A stretch of 64,000 bases of DNA from Diphasiastrum complanatum. Its lineage: Eukaryota; Streptophyta; Lycopodiopsida; Lycopodiales; Lycopodiaceae. Below the pieces are notes generated by a model. That model ran no database searches. It was not told where the DNA came from and was given only the letters and a program-made list of their open reading frames with translations. The translations under genes and the position numbers were made by a program. The stretch lies in the NCBI GenBank assembly GCA_029204225.1, contig CM055092.1:23501005-23565004 (forward strand), in the 5' to 3' direction. Below, piece after piece: positions 45,651-57,647 of the stretch (its first letter is position 1; every line of letters begins with the position of its first letter).

Positions 45651-46240
45651 ATGAAGGGCAAGGCCCATGTTAATGTCAGAGCTGAAAAGCGCTCGGAGCG
45701 CATTAACAAAAATAGAAACACGTATGATTGTGGAGTCATGGCAAATTTTACCCTAGAGAGTCCAGCAAGCACGACAGACACCAATTTAATCTCTTCTCAA
45801 CCTGATTATTGTGGGACAATCAATGACATCCTCGAAGTTGGATTCAGGCAATTCAGTTTTTTCATATTTGATGTCAAATGGTTCAAAGTTATTTGCAATG
45901 GTCCCAATGCAACTGTCAGGAAAGATGAGAGTGGTTATTTTGCCATATGAGTTAACGTTTATGGTAATATCAATCAATTGCAGGGGGTCTTTCACCCTGA
46001 TCATTCAGATCCCAGATGGTGGTATGCGATTCAAGTCGCTCCTCAAAGTAAAATAACTTTTGAAGATAGAGATGTCGTGGAAGACATGGCGCTGCCAACT
46101 GATGCACCTCATGAACAAGACCGTGATGATGGATTCAATGACACAATTTCGGAGGATGATCATGTGCAAGCTTCACAAGCTAATGATGACGTTGAGCATG
46201 ATGCACGGACGGTTCGATGACACATGACACAATTTCATGA
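45651..46240 (+). pseudogene. CACTA (En/Spm) DUF4216 remnant
   Basis: The + strand reads NRNTYDCGVMANFTLESPAS, DYCGTINDILEVGFRQFSFF, IFDVKWFKVICNGPNATVRK, then after TGA at about 45950 WWYAIQVAPQSK and an acidic tail. The order (NSGV, Y-G-x-hx-DIxEL, hFxCDW, DE-G, WxVx..P) is that of the DUF4216 region located after the transposase in CACTA elements. The transposase core and CACTA ends are absent. Confidence 0.65.
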
Positions 46241-47640
46241 TCTCACTCATCATCACCGTCGCCATTACCTTTTGAACATCAACTTATTAATGATGAAGCT
46301 ATAGGAGATATTTGGGTAGAAGTAGAGATAGACTCATTTGGTTTGGCGGATTTGTCACATGATGATGCGACAAATGATAATGATGAACCACCAAATGAAT
46401 GAGTGAGACAGTACGATGTATTTCAATTCATTGTAATAGTAATTATATTGCTCACAGATGCAATTATACTTTATTGATTGACTAGTTGACATCAAACAAG
46501 AAGTCGATGCATATGAGTACACAATTTGTGATCATTATTTTTTTGTGATACATAAATTTCTTTATTCACTTGTGCATATGGCAACCAAAGTTGATAGAAA
46601 ATGGAATTCAATGTGTTGATAGGTAACAAATTCCAAAAGTGAGATCCATTTACATTCTGATTATACCATGGTTTATACCAAGGGGCCTTTTTTCATCAGT
46701 CTTGGTATTCCCCTCGGTTAGTAGAGTGTCATGGAATGCCTCTGGCCACCTGGACCCTCTTTATAACCCTCTCTATAAATATCTCAAAAACAAGTGCAAA
46801 TTTGGTAGGCTTATACCAACGTCAATCTTAGTATACGCCTCAAATTAGCTTCAGTATCCCGATATATGATCCGAGGCCCTCTGGTGAATTTATAACCCTC
46901 TCTATATCAATGTTTCAAAACCAAGATCAAATTTGGTAGGCTTATTCTGAGGCCAAATACTGGATCCGAGGCTCGAGCATTCCACTCCCCACGTGACTCA
47001 TTTTAAAAGCTATCTTTCAAAGAAACACTCAAACAAAGCCTTGGAAATCGCCTATCCTCTTGTAGTGAGGATAGGCCCATCATTACTAGGGATGCCTATA
47101 GTGGGTTTATTTCCTAGCCTAACCTCGACCCAAGATCCAAGCACTCAAGCATCAAGGAGATGAAGTTAGTTGTCACGCGTAGGTTCCCATTAGAGCGATA
47201 TCATATCTCAGAATTCAGCATGTATGGAACATCCACATCTAACTCTAACATCCATTAACACTACACATTTAACACTACATCCATTAACCTTATGATCCAC
47301 AAAGAGATAGATATTTGCTTCTCTCTCTCTCCTTTTCTCTCTCACAAAAAGCATAAGAACATACAGTCCCAATAATATTCAGATCTGACAATTAGCAAAG
47401 ACAACAAAAGCATGAGAGATGGAGAAAAAAGGATAGAGAGCAAGAACATTCACAAGTCCATTCCATAAGAGAGTCAATTTGCTTATATTGATATGAAGAT
47501 TTGAACACGAAGAGCAAATTGAGTTTGGCCCTATTTATAGTGGCCTTAAAGTCCTATTGGCCCATTTCTACCTCCTAACTATTAAAAAAGAGTGGGAACC
47601 CATTCAAAATTGGAGGGAATCAATTTCAAATTGAATTTGA
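46241..47640. other. Unassigned; ~129-bp tandem pair
   Basis: About 46759-46820 and 46889-46950 share a TTTATAACCCTCTCTATA block followed by a CAAATTTGGTAGGCTTAT block, so a unit of about 129 bp is present twice. A CT/GA-rich patch lies at 47320-47345. No known coding motif. Confidence 0.5.
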
Positions 47641-47805
47641 ACCAATTTTGGTAGGGGACCCAACTTTATTCACTAACTTGACATTTAGGCCCTACGACAT
47701 TAAAAATCCCGCAAAAAGGCCTAAAGTCCTTTAGACATTCTATGTGATCATCGGGTTGGACTTACACACGCAAGGTGCCAAATCCCTCTCACTTATTAGC
47801 TAGGG

Positions 47806-48800
47806 TTAGGGCTGCCTTGATATCCACAAACCCTCCAACAGTATCTCCAACCAAAACTGGTGGCGGTCTCGCGACATCTCTTGAGAGTTATTCACTTGGG
47901 GCTCTGATTGGTTTCTCATCGTACTTTGATAAGATGATACTACACCTTTTCCATGAATTTGAGGGGTGTCATATTGAAGTCTTTCTTGTGCGGTAGGAAG
48001 CACTTATTTGCCCCGACAATCCATTTCGACGTGGTCCATGCCATATATCTTGATTCCCATTGTCCGCCCAGCATCGTAGCATGATAGTATAATCTGGCAA
48101 GTGGCAATTGATCTTGAACATTGTCAGACGCCATTGGTTTATTTGGATCGAAAGCCAATTGGGAAAGGCAATCATCTTACCTTGTTACTACGGACACCAA
48201 CATTGTCAATTAGTTTGCAAAATGCGTAGATGGCCTAATGGTCGGATCTGGCAAATGTCTATACTTGGCCGCATAAAATTGTAAGACCCTGTTGAGATCA
48301 ACAGATGTCTGCCAATTGTAAATCTGATTAATTATGGCCCAATTTGAGGTATGGATACTGATTTGATCCAAAAGAATTCCCAAATCTTTCTATTTATTGC
48401 ATCTTGGCATTGGTAAATAATAAGGATCTACCAGCAATTGGCGAGGGCTGGCAATGTAACTCCTGATAGAATCTTAAGTCCTTTCAAATATGGTTGTTCT
48501 CCATGCCGACTGCTCTCCCAATGCTGGCCAACTCTTTACTTCCTCTATCTCAGAGGTCTTGAATTGGATTACCCATCCACCTCTCGAGGACATATGAGGA
48601 TGTTGTTCTAGAAATGTTTGGATCTGGTCCTCGATGGTGATTGGTTTCTGAAACAATGGCGTAGGCCTTGAGTATTGGCCCATCCAAACCTGTATCCATG
48701 CTTCCATGATCTTGGTGTTGAGGTGAGAACTACGGCATCACATGAACTGGAATTTGAGGGTTGGCTTCCAACACTTGAGCGGCTGCGTTCTTAAACATCT
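47806..48800 (-). pseudogene. Unidentified gene, copy 1 (degraded)
   Basis: This is the same gene as copy 3 at 55.97-57.0 kb. The minus strand starts at ATG 48800 (MFKNAAAQVLEANPQIPVHV), has a stop in the next block, a deletion of about 41 bp (shifting frame) near 48672 relative to copy 3, and further stops near 48474 and 48397. The 3' part is open here where copy 3 has a TGA: LARLYYHATMLGGQWESRYM and GANKCFLPHKKDFN (48158-47940). The last frame (SQEMSRDRHQFWLEILLEGL) ends at a TAA near 47806. Function unknown. Confidence 0.6.
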
Positions 48801-49115
48801 AAATGAAATCATCAAAGATATAGAAAGACCCAAGAATTGAGTATGATTGAAAAAGTTGTTCTAGATCTCTAAAAGATAAGAACATACTTAAAAGCTATAG
48901 TGGGGTAGTGGTGTCAAATGGATATTTGCATAAGGGAATAGTCTCTTACGGGCTATATCTCTAGTAGCATAGAAACCCTCCATTAGTCATAAGAGAACTG
49001 TTTGATTCAGCACACATTTGAGGGAAATTTTGAGGTTCTGTTAGAACAAGATGATAATGCAATGACGACAAGTAGCAGGCTGTAAACGGCTTGTTGGATG
49101 CAGCGGAATGAAACC
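48801..49115. other. Upstream flank of unidentified gene, up to outer LTR
   Basis: A TTTCATTTAG directly before ATG 48800 (minus strand) resembles a splice acceptor, so ATG 48800 may be internal and a 5' exon may exist here. No coding block stands out. The outer copia LTR begins at 49116. Confidence 0.4.
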
Positions 49116-49172
49116 TGCTTTTCTAATGCATAACTACGCCTATCAATTTTAAACAAAACAAAATGACAAAAC
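49116..49172 (-). repeat. Outer copia 3' LTR, left fragment
   Basis: TGCTTTTCTAATGC... matches the first 57 bases of the long LTR at 7444. It is cut after GACAAAAC (49168-49172 is AAAAC) by the inner element. The rest of this LTR continues at 61906-62745. Confidence 0.85.
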
Positions 49173-49447
49173 ACTTAGAATTGGCTTTGCATAGGAACAC
49201 AGGTCATGCTACACAGTAACACAGACAGAAAAACACACTCCACAACAAGCTCACATAGCAGCTGTATTTCTCAAAATAAAGTTACACTGTACATATAGTT
49301 GTTCACTCAGGCTTCTCATGCATGACCCAGGTTGCCGTTGGCGGGATGCGTGTCCCGTCGACTTGCCTCGCGGCGAGGTCAACTGATCCTTATCAACTGA
49401 TAGGACCCACAGTACAATAACACAATGATTCTACTTTAATTCTAACT
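49173..49447 (-). repeat. Inner copia element 3' LTR, 275 bp
   Basis: The plus-strand ends are ACTTAGAATT and AATTCTAACT. The same 275-bp unit occurs at 57373-57647 and 61626-61900. The left neighbour is the target duplication AAAAC and the right neighbour is the polypurine tract CTCTCCC (GGGAGAG on minus, 49448-49454). On the element strand the LTR reads AG...GT, not TG...CA. Confidence 0.9.
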
Positions 49448-50980
49448 CTCTCCCTATAAAGTGATACCGAATCTCAATGTGTTTAGTTCTCGAATGGAAC
49501 ATTGGATTCTTTGCTAGCTGAATGCCATTCTGACTGTCGCTATGTAATGGCGTGGGATTTTTCTGCTTCATGCCAACTTCTTCCAAGATTTGTCTCAACC
49601 ATATATGTTGCACTACATATTGCCTTATACTATACTTCTATGGTGGAAAGAGCAGTTGTACTTTGCTTTTTACTAGACCAGAAAAAGCAACTACCACAAA
49701 ACTGGAATACATACCCTGTGGTGGATCTACGATCATCATAGTCACCTCTCCAATCCGCATCCACATAGCCACACAACTCAGGTAAACCATCACGCTTCCT
49801 GTAAATCAAGCCATAAACATGAAGTGCCTTTCACATAATGCAGAATGCGTTTAGCTGTCTTTCAATGCGTTTCCGTAGGTGCTGCCATAAACTGACTTAC
49901 AATGCCAACAACATGGCATATATCTGGTCTAGTCGTAGTAAGGTAAATCAAGCTCCCTACTAACTGCCTATACAATGTAGCATCAAATGACTGTGACTCA
50001 TCAAGCTTAGAAAGCTTTTTACCTTGTTCTATAGGAGTATTTACTGGTTTGCAATCCTGCAACCTAAACCTTTGTAGCAACTCTTTGACATTCTTCACCT
50101 GTGTTAAACCCACTTCATGTCCTTTTTGCCACATCTCTACTCCAAGGCAATAATGCATTAGACTGAGATCTGTCATCTCGAATTGTTCCATGAGGTCTTT
50201 CTTGATCGTATCTATCATCTGTTGATTATTTCCCGTAATAATCAAGTCATCAACATAAAGAGCAATCAAAGCAACCATACCATCAAAGCATAAGACAATA
50301 TAGATTTGGATCAGAGTGTGTTCTCACCATCCCCTTTGAATGAAAGTAGGCATCAATCCTGCTATACCATGCACGTGGTGCCTGTTTAAGACCATAAAGC
50401 ACTTTCTTCAAGCGACATACTTTATTTTCCTGTCCATTCATTACAAAGCCTTCAGGTTGATCCATGAACACCTCTTCTTCTAACTCAACATTTAGAAAAG
50501 CAAATTTCACATCCATCTAATGCAAAGGCCAACCAAAATGTGAAGCTAAAGCAACAAGTAGACGTAGAGTATTCCACTTACATACTAGCGCAAAGGTCTC
50601 CTCATAGTCAATGCCTTTACTTTGTACATACCCTTTGATCACCAATCTTGCCTTGTGCTTTGCTATACTTCCATCTGCATGATACTTAGTCCTGTATACC
50701 CATTTGCAACCAATGGGTTTCTTGCCAATGGGTGGTTCTACTAAGTCCGATGTGCTATGCTTAGCAATTGACTCCATCTCCTCTCCCATGGCCTTGACCC
50801 AAATGTCATCATCCTTCACTTCACCATAAGTCGAAGGTTCTTTGCTTTGAATAATTCTAGATAGGAGAACATAATTTGCTGCATACCTTTCATGTTGTGT
50901 CTTCTCTCTTATTGATCTTCGTAGCTCTCCTTGGCTAGATGATCCTGGAAAGTCATCCATGTCATGGCTCTCCAACAATC
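49448..50980 (-). pseudogene. Inner copia RT and RNase H, block 1
   Basis: The minus strand gives RT blocks [80 protein letters not shown] and the intact ALYVDDLIITGNN box (about 50245), then the connection (GSLIYLTTTRPDICHVVGIV) and RNase H ending with DSQNGIQLAKNPMFHSRTKH and IEIRYHFIG. The RNase H C-terminal 35-40 residues are missing: the polypurine tract follows the YHFIG codons at once and the frame runs about 15 bases into the LTR. Stops near 50517 and 50280 and a frame change near 49860 break it. Confidence 0.85.
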
Positions 50981-52427
50981 TCTCAAACCACTTTGGGAGC
51001 TTCCTGTCAGGTGATTGGCTTCCTGGTGAAGATGTATCCCACGATACATCCTTCTCCTTGCGTTTGTCACCTGCAACTTCAATCCTTCTTGCACCAAAAG
51101 GTTTTTCCCTACATCTCCAACTACCTCTTGAGGTTGAGTAGTAGTATCTTGAGATGTATCCTCTTTTTCATCACTTGGAAGGTCAATGAATGGACCATCA
51201 TCAGATGGTATCCTCACTATATCATCTTTCCCACTGGATGTATCTACCTTCTCAGCATCCTCGTCTTCATAAATCTTGGATTCATCAAAGATAACATCAC
51301 GACTTTCCACTGGATCAAGACATCTATAGCCCTTCACACGATCATCATATCCTATGAATATACACTTGATAGCTTTTACATCAAGTTTACGTCTCTCTTC
51401 CTTAGGAATGTGTACAAAGGCCTTACATCCAAATATTCGCAAGTGGTTCACCTTTGGCTTCTTCTTCGTGAATGCTTCCTCAGGTGTTATCTTTGGTATG
51501 GCAATGGTAGGACTTCTATTTTGAAGATAGACTGTCATACTGCATGCTTCTAACCAAAAATCTTTTGGTAGTTTCATCTCAGCTAGCATAGATCTGGCAC
51601 TTTCGACAATCGTACGATTCTTGCGCTCAACTACACCATTGAGAGCAAGAGTATGAGCTTGCGTAAATTGTCTTTTAATCCCACATTGATCACAAAGATC
51701 ATTGAAGTCATTAGACTTGTACTTACCTCTACTTCATTGAACTTCTCTCGATGCTGCTTCCCATGTACACAAGATTCGCACATCGATTTCAAGTGATCTT
51801 CTTTGATAGGCAATCTTGTTACCATCTCCAATTTTCTCATCAAACTGAGGCTTCCCAAGTTCAAGTGACCAAGCCTCTTATGCCACAACTCAGTTTGCAA
51901 TGGAATGGACGATACAAGTCCATGTTGCCCCTTGATTGTAGCATTCAACTTGTACAATTTTGTATTGGGCTCCCTTACTCCATCTGCAATAACTTTGAAC
52001 TTTTGGTTCACATCTTTCACAAGGCAACGATCATGGATGAATTCTACTTTCAACTTTTGATCAGTTTTGACTCCAATAGAAAGTACATTTTTCTTCAAAC
52101 CTGGTATGTAAAGTACCTCCCTGATCATCTTGCTTTTGCCATTAGGTGGTTGGATTGAAACAATGCCTATTCCCTTGATCTTGCACACCTCACCATTTGC
52201 TTGTGAAACGGATGTTCCATTATCCAACACTTTCAAGCTACTGAACCAATTCTTGTTACCTGTCATGTGTCTTGTGGCTCCCGAGTCAATATACCATGCT
52301 TGATCTTCTTGATTAGATGACAATGCAGATATGAAGATGCTAGAGTCTTAAACCTCACCCGCATCGACTTTGGTTTTCCCTTGTCTTGTTCCGCTCGGAA
52401 TTTGCGACATTCACTCTTCCAAGCAAA
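50981..52427 (-). pseudogene. Inner copia protease and core-deleted integrase
   Basis: From right to left: a gag end ECRKFRAEQDKGK (about 52410), protease WYIDSGATRHMTGNKNW (about 52295), VLYIPGLKKNVLSIG, GAG-preintegrase ELWHKRLGHLNLGSLSLMRK and CESCVHGKQHREKF (about 51760), then a jump to the region just before the catalytic Glu (NGVVERKNRTIVESARSM, about 51640-51590), followed by FIGYDDRVKGYRCLDP. The integrase segment with both Asp residues is deleted near 51735, so the enzyme could not act. The frames 52323-51631 and 51589-50912 are otherwise long. Confidence 0.85.
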
Positions 52428-53527
52428 GACCTCCATGTCTCATAATGATCACAACAAGTATGACCATTCAATATGCACTTCCTATGATTATCAAGATTAC
52501 TTATGCTAGAAACATAAGTCCAAAAATCACCACAACTTGGCATGATTTTTCCAATATTGAAATCAAAAGGTATCTCCATCTCAACAAGGCTAACTACTTT
52601 CTTATGGATATAAGTGTCCACTTTGGATGCTTCACTTATTCTCATAAGAAGTTTACAACTTGCCTTTAGGATTGAAAACATACAATTTTCATCTTTATGA
52701 ATGAACACATCATTCATGATCTTATTGAAACCAAAAGATCCTACATTGTGAAGATATTTCTATTTTCTTGACTTCATAACTAATGTAAGCTTACAAGGAA
52801 AACATATTTTGCTATCTTTTAAGGCATCACACTCAACTAGCATTGCCTTAGGCCACCTTTGAGATACAAAAATCCCTTCAAAGCAAAATAGATCTTCATA
52901 AGTTGACATGAGAGCATAAATGAAACTATTTTCATTTTGTGATTGATGCTCCTTATTCTTGATTGATATCTCTTGGATCATAACAATAAGTTTGAACTTA
53001 TCTAAAGTTCCAAGCAAAATACTTTCCAAGGACATAAAATAAATCCAGGTTACTTTCATGAAAGTGACATCTATCTTTGCATCTTGAACCAAACAATGTA
53101 CTTCCAAATGAAAAATTTCAAAATATTTGACATGTGTTGTGATGGACTCTTGAAGACAAATCTTGCAAGTCCTTGTGAGACTCCAAGCCTCATTCACCTT
53201 TCCACAAAGGAAACACCTTTCCTTGGACTTGTCCTTCTTGTATTTGCATTTTGAACTTGAAGCTCCATCCTTCACCTCGCCCCCCTTGCTTTGGTTCTCC
53301 TTGGATGGATTGGTCTTCTTTTTGTAGCATCTTGAGAAAAAATATCCTCCCTTGCCACAAAGGTTGCACTCAGGATCCTTTCTTTCCTTCAATAGGATGC
53401 CACCTATTGATGCCATGTGAATAAAAACCTGTGATATGATTCTACAAATGTAATTTGTGACTTTCAAGAGACTAGATTTGAACATCTTCAACAATCTAGA
53501 AGGATATACAAAAGATCTAGCCCACAA
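52428..53527 (-). pseudogene. Unidentified zinc-motif ORF, block 1 copy
   Basis: The minus-strand frame has CNLCGKGGYFFSRC (about 53370-53325), which keeps exact zinc-knuckle spacing but with Tyr in the His position, a Lys-rich linker, then CFLCGKVNEAWS...TCKIC (CX2C-X12-CX2C, about 53215-53155), and a Phe/Ile/Leu-rich region to a TAG near 52757, after which the frame goes on (GSFGFNKIMNDVFIHKDENC, TCCDHYETW) to 52428. There it abuts the copia gag end. The block 2 copy lacks the TAG. I do not recognise the family; see 60080-61326. Confidence 0.45.
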
Positions 53528-55079
53528 ACCTATGAATCAATCTTCACAGTAATGACTAGTCACTTGGAAACTTTGCTTTGATCACTAAGACAAAAGCACA
53601 CAATCTTTGAATCAAATCACAAAAGAAATCAGATCCAATCTCCTATTGGACTCATCAAATGCCAATGACTCTTTCTTTTGAAAGTTGAAATGGATATGAA
53701 AAGATTTGACACCTAGATTTTCCTTTTCACTTGACTAGTTCTCTCAACACTTGAGATTCTTGAACAAAAGATGGGTTTTGTTTCAAACACATGAAAATCA
53801 AACTGAATCACTTCTTTTGGACTCACTCTTGACCCAAATAATCTCACTCTTGAGATTTAGAATGAATTTGATTTGATGAAAACAAACTATACCACCAATT
53901 TTTCACAAAGCTTAAAAATTAGAAACTAGAGATTCACAAAGATCTCAACCATACATGAATACTCAAATATGGACTCCTCCTCATTCTAGACATCAAATGG
54001 GATCACAAATTGACCCTCACACTCTCACAAATAAAGTGAATAGAACTAATTTGAGTTTCATACATACTATGTCAATTTTTGCTCAACAAATTGAATTCAA
54101 TCACTCCTATTGGATTCCACCAATTACTCTACCTTTTAAGACTTGGAATGAAATTCAAAATCAAAAGTTGTGATTTTTCTCACTAAGATATTGTGCTTCA
54201 AAGAGCTAATGCCACTTAGAAAGATTTGATCACCTAGGAAGAGACAAACTCTCCACCAATAACAACGCATAATGAGCTTCTAGATCTTGCCCTCTACAAA
54301 GGAAGGAACTCTTAGAAAATTAGAACTCTCTCTACACATTTGCCATAGACACCTTAATGACTCTTTTAAAACCTTACAATCACTCAAAAAAATTGAGTAG
54401 GGTTGAACAATGTGACTTGGATCTCAATCTCTTTTCTAGAACTCTCAATTTAAGCCAATCTATGTCAAATTCTACAAAAGATTTGCATAGATGCTCTATA
54501 TGCACTAGAAACTCTCAAAGGTTTCACTTGGAGGACAGATCCAAAGATGTTTTCTAGCAAATTGATGCTTATAAACTTGACCCTATCACTCTTGAACAAA
54601 TCTAAAGTGATGGTACAATGGATTTCAACCTCTCACCTTGCATATCACTCCTTAATCTATGATTTTTAGCAAAATCTCTCTCAACTTCAACATGCACGCA
54701 AAAAATCAGAGATAATCAATTAATGCACCTAATTCAAGCTTAAAATTTAATTTCTTGGCTGATCTAATCCAAGAACTAATCAAGGGATTAGATTCTCTAT
54801 AGAAAATGCTTGATTTTGAGCCAAAAATCTCTCAAATTGGGTGTGTGAGTCAAATTGTACAAATTTTTGAATTTTCTCAGTCAAAACCGGAGCTATACAG
54901 CCTCACACGTGTGAAAAGGGTTCCTACAGCCCACAGCAAGATTTGGACCAAAAATTTTGAGGATAGCTATCAAATCCAACTCGCTACACAAAATTTGACT
55001 AGTTTTCAAAAAACTGCTAATTTTGGCTTTGATTTGGATTACCCCTATCAATTTCAACAAATTATCTAAATATCAAATC
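53528..55079. other. Unassigned AT-rich sequence
   Basis: No known domain in either strand. Several 60-90 codon plus-strand ORFs (53955-55069) are Ser/Thr/Asn/Gln-rich and look like chance in AT-rich DNA. One palindrome TCACACGTGTGA lies near 54903. This could contain the gag/leader region of the inner element in block 1, but no UBN2 motif is seen. Confidence 0.4.
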
Positions 55080-55794
55080 TCTATGTGATCATAGGGTTGG
55101 ACTTACACACGCAAGGTGCCAAATCCCTCTCACTTATTAGCTAGGGTTAGGGCTGCCTCGATATCCACAAACCCTCCAACAGTATCTCCAACCAAAATTG
55201 GTGGCAGTCTCGCGACATCTCTTGAGAGTTATTCAGTTGGGGCTCTGATTGGCCTCTCGTCGTACTTTGATAAGATGATACTACACCTTTTCCATAAATT
55301 TGAGGGGCACTGTATTGAAGTCTTTCTTGTGCGGTACAAAGCATTTATTCGCCCCGACAATCAATTTCGACGTGGTCCATGCCATAAATCTTCATTTCCA
55401 TTGTCTGCCCAGCATCGCAGCATGATAGTATAATCTGGCAAGTGGCAATTGATCTTGCACATTGTCAGACGCCATTGGTTTATTTGGATCGAAAGCCAAT
55501 TGGGGAAGGCAATCATCTTACCTTGTTGCTATGGACGCCAACATTGTCAAATCGTTCGCAAAATGCGCAGATTGCCTAATGGTTGGATCTGGCGAATGTC
55601 TATACTTGGCTACATAAAATTGTAAGGCCCTGTTGAGATCAACAAATATCTGCCAATTGTAAATTTGATGAATTATGGCCGAATTTGGGGTATGGATACT
55701 GATTTGATCCAAAAGAATCCCCAAATCTTTCCATTTATTGCGTCTTGGCATTCGTAAATAATAAGGATCTACCCGCAATTGGCGAGGGCTGGCA
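55080..55794 (-). pseudogene. Unidentified gene, partial copy 2
   Basis: This matches the 3' two thirds of copy 3 with 824-bp spacing. It begins (minus strand) inside the exon at IASPRQLRVDPYYLRMPRRN, cut at 55794 where the sequence AATTTTGGTAGGGGACC, found beside copy 1 at 47643, is joined. The exon frame runs to the same GTAAG donor point (about 55522), and the 3' part to about 55147. Confidence 0.7.
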
Positions 55795-55959
55795 ATTTTG
55801 GTAGGGGACCCAACTTTATTCACTAACTTGACATTCAGGCCCTACGACATTAAAAGTCCCGCAAAAAGGCCTAAAGTCCTTTAGACATTCTAATTATCAA
55901 ATCTCTATGTGATCATAGGGTTGGACTTACACACGCAAGGTGCCAAATCCCTCTCACTT

Positions 55960-56998
55960 ATTAGCTAGGGTTAGGGCTGCCTCGATATCCACAAACCCTC
56001 CAACAGTATCTCCAACCAAAACTGGTGGCGGTCTCGCGACATCTCTTGAGAGTTATTCACTTGGGGCTCTGATTGGCCTCTCGTCGTACTTTGATAAGAT
56101 GATACTACACCTTTTCCATAAATTTGAGGGGCATTGTATTGAAGTCTTTCTTGTGCGGTACAAAGCATTTATTCGCCCCGACAATCAATTTCGACGTGGT
56201 CCATGCCATAAATCTTCATTTCCATTGTCTGCCCAGCATCGCAGCATGATAGTATAATCTGGCAAGTGGCAATTGATCTTGCACATTGTCAGACGCCATT
56301 GGTTTATTTGGATCAAAAGCCAATTGGGGAAGGCAATCATCTTACCTTGTTGCTACGGACGCCAACATTGTCAAATCGTTCGCAAAATGCGCAGACTGCC
56401 TAATGGTTGGATCTGGCGAATGTCTATACTTGGCCGCATAAAATTCTAAGGCCCTGTTGAGATCAACCGATGTCTGCCAATTGTAAATCTGATTAATTAT
56501 GGCCCAATTTGAGGTATGGATACTGATTTGATCCAAAAGAATCCCCAAATCTTTCCATTTATTGCATCTTGGCATTGGTAAATAATAAGGATCTACCAGC
56601 AATTGGCGAGGGCTGGCAATGTAACTCCTGATAGAATATGAAGTCCTTTCAAATACAGTTGTTCTCCATGCCGACTGCTCTCCCAATGCTGGCCAACTCT
56701 TTGCCTCATCTATCTCAGAGGTCTTGAATTGGATTACCCATCCACCCCTCGAGGACATATGAGGATGTTGTTCTAGAAATGTTTGGATTTGGTCCTCAAT
56801 GGTGATTGGTTTCTGAAACAATGGCGTAGGCCTTGACGTTGATGGACCTTCTTCTATGGCTTGAATGTCTGGTATTGGCCCATCCAAACTTGTATCCATG
56901 CTTCCATGATCTTGGTGTTGAGGCGAGAACTGCGGCATCACATGAACTGGAATTTGAGGGCTAGCTTCCAACACTTGAGCGGCTGCGTTCTTAAACAT
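55960..56998 (-). CDS. Unidentified gene, copy 3 (218-codon exon open)
   Basis: From ATG 56998 the minus-strand frame runs 218 codons: MFKNAAAQVLEASPQIPVHV, a Pro/Asp/Ser-rich region, TIEDQIQTFLEQHPHMSS, GGWVIQFKTSE, WPALGEQSAWRTTVFERTSY, KWKDLGILLDQISIHTSNWA, QIYNWQTSVDLNRALEFYAA, ending ASVATR. The stop TAA overlaps a consensus donor, AAG followed by GTAAGATG (CTTAC at 56341-56345), so the frame may really be an exon. Two downstream frames (LARLYYHAAMLGRQWKW and SQEMSRDRHQFWLEILLEGL) probably belong to it, with a TGA between. No signal peptide, membrane helix or known catalytic motif is visible. Trp- and Tyr-rich globular composition suggests a real protein. It may be a host gene or a gag-like protein of an unknown element. 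Confidence 0.5.
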
Positions 56999-57000
56999 CT

Positions 57001-57372
57001 AAATGAAATCATCAAAGATATAGAAAGACCCAAGAATTGAGTATGATTGAAAAAGTTGTTCTAGATCTCTAAAAGATAAGAACATACTTAAAAGCTATAG
57101 TGGGGTAGTGGTGTCACATGGATATTTGCATAAGGGAATAGTCTCTTACGGGCTATATCTCTAGCAACACAGAAACCCTCCATTAGTCATAAGAGAACTG
57201 TTTGATTCAGCACACATTTGAGGGAAATTTTGAGGTTCTGTTAGAACGAGATGATAATGCAATGACGATAAGTAGCAGGCTGTAAACGGCTTGTTGGATG
57301 CAGCGGAATGAAACCTGCTTTTCTAATGCATAACTACGCCTATCAATTTTAAACAAAACAAAATGACAAAAC
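57001..57372. other. Duplicated upstream flank and outer-LTR fragment
   Basis: This is the same as 48801-49172: gene upstream region, then the 57-bp outer LTR fragment at 57316-57372 ending in GACAAAAC. That the fragment and its junction with the inner LTR are copied shows the duplication happened after the inner insertion. Confidence 0.8.
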
Positions 57373-57647
57373 ACTTAGAATTGGCATTGCATAGGAGCAC
57401 AGATCATGCTACACAGTAACACAGACAGAAAAACACTCTCCACAACAAGCTCACATAGCAACTGTATTTCTCAAAATAAAATTACACTGTACATATAGTT
57501 GTTCACTCAGGCTTCTCATGCATGACCCAGGTTGCCGTTGGCGGAACGCATGTCTCGTCGACTTGCCTCGCCGCGAGGCCAACTGATCCTTATCAACTGA
57601 TAGGACCCACAGTACAATAACACAATGATTCTACTTTAATTCTAACT
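57373..57647 (-). repeat. Inner copia LTR, duplicated copy, 275 bp
   Basis: Identical length and ends to 49173-49447 (ACTTAGAATT ... AATTCTAACT). It is followed by ATCTCCC, one base different from the block 1 polypurine tract. Confidence 0.9.

Noticed and set aside
45398-45784. 128-codon minus-strand ORF
   Set aside because: It is hydrophobic without motifs and overlaps the DUF4216 reading on plus, which has clear family blocks.
47775-47996. Plus-strand ORF MPNPSHLLARVRAALIS..., repeated at 55116 and 55940
   Set aside because: It is antisense to the last frames of the unidentified minus-strand gene, and its repetition comes only from the segmental duplication.
50939-51553. 204-codon plus-strand ORF
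   Set aside because: It lies exactly opposite the copia integrase, whose motifs are unambiguous on the minus strand.
53955-55069. Three plus-strand ORFs that might be exons
   Set aside because: Ser/Asn/Gln-rich readings in AT-rich DNA with no shared frame, splice signals or motifs.
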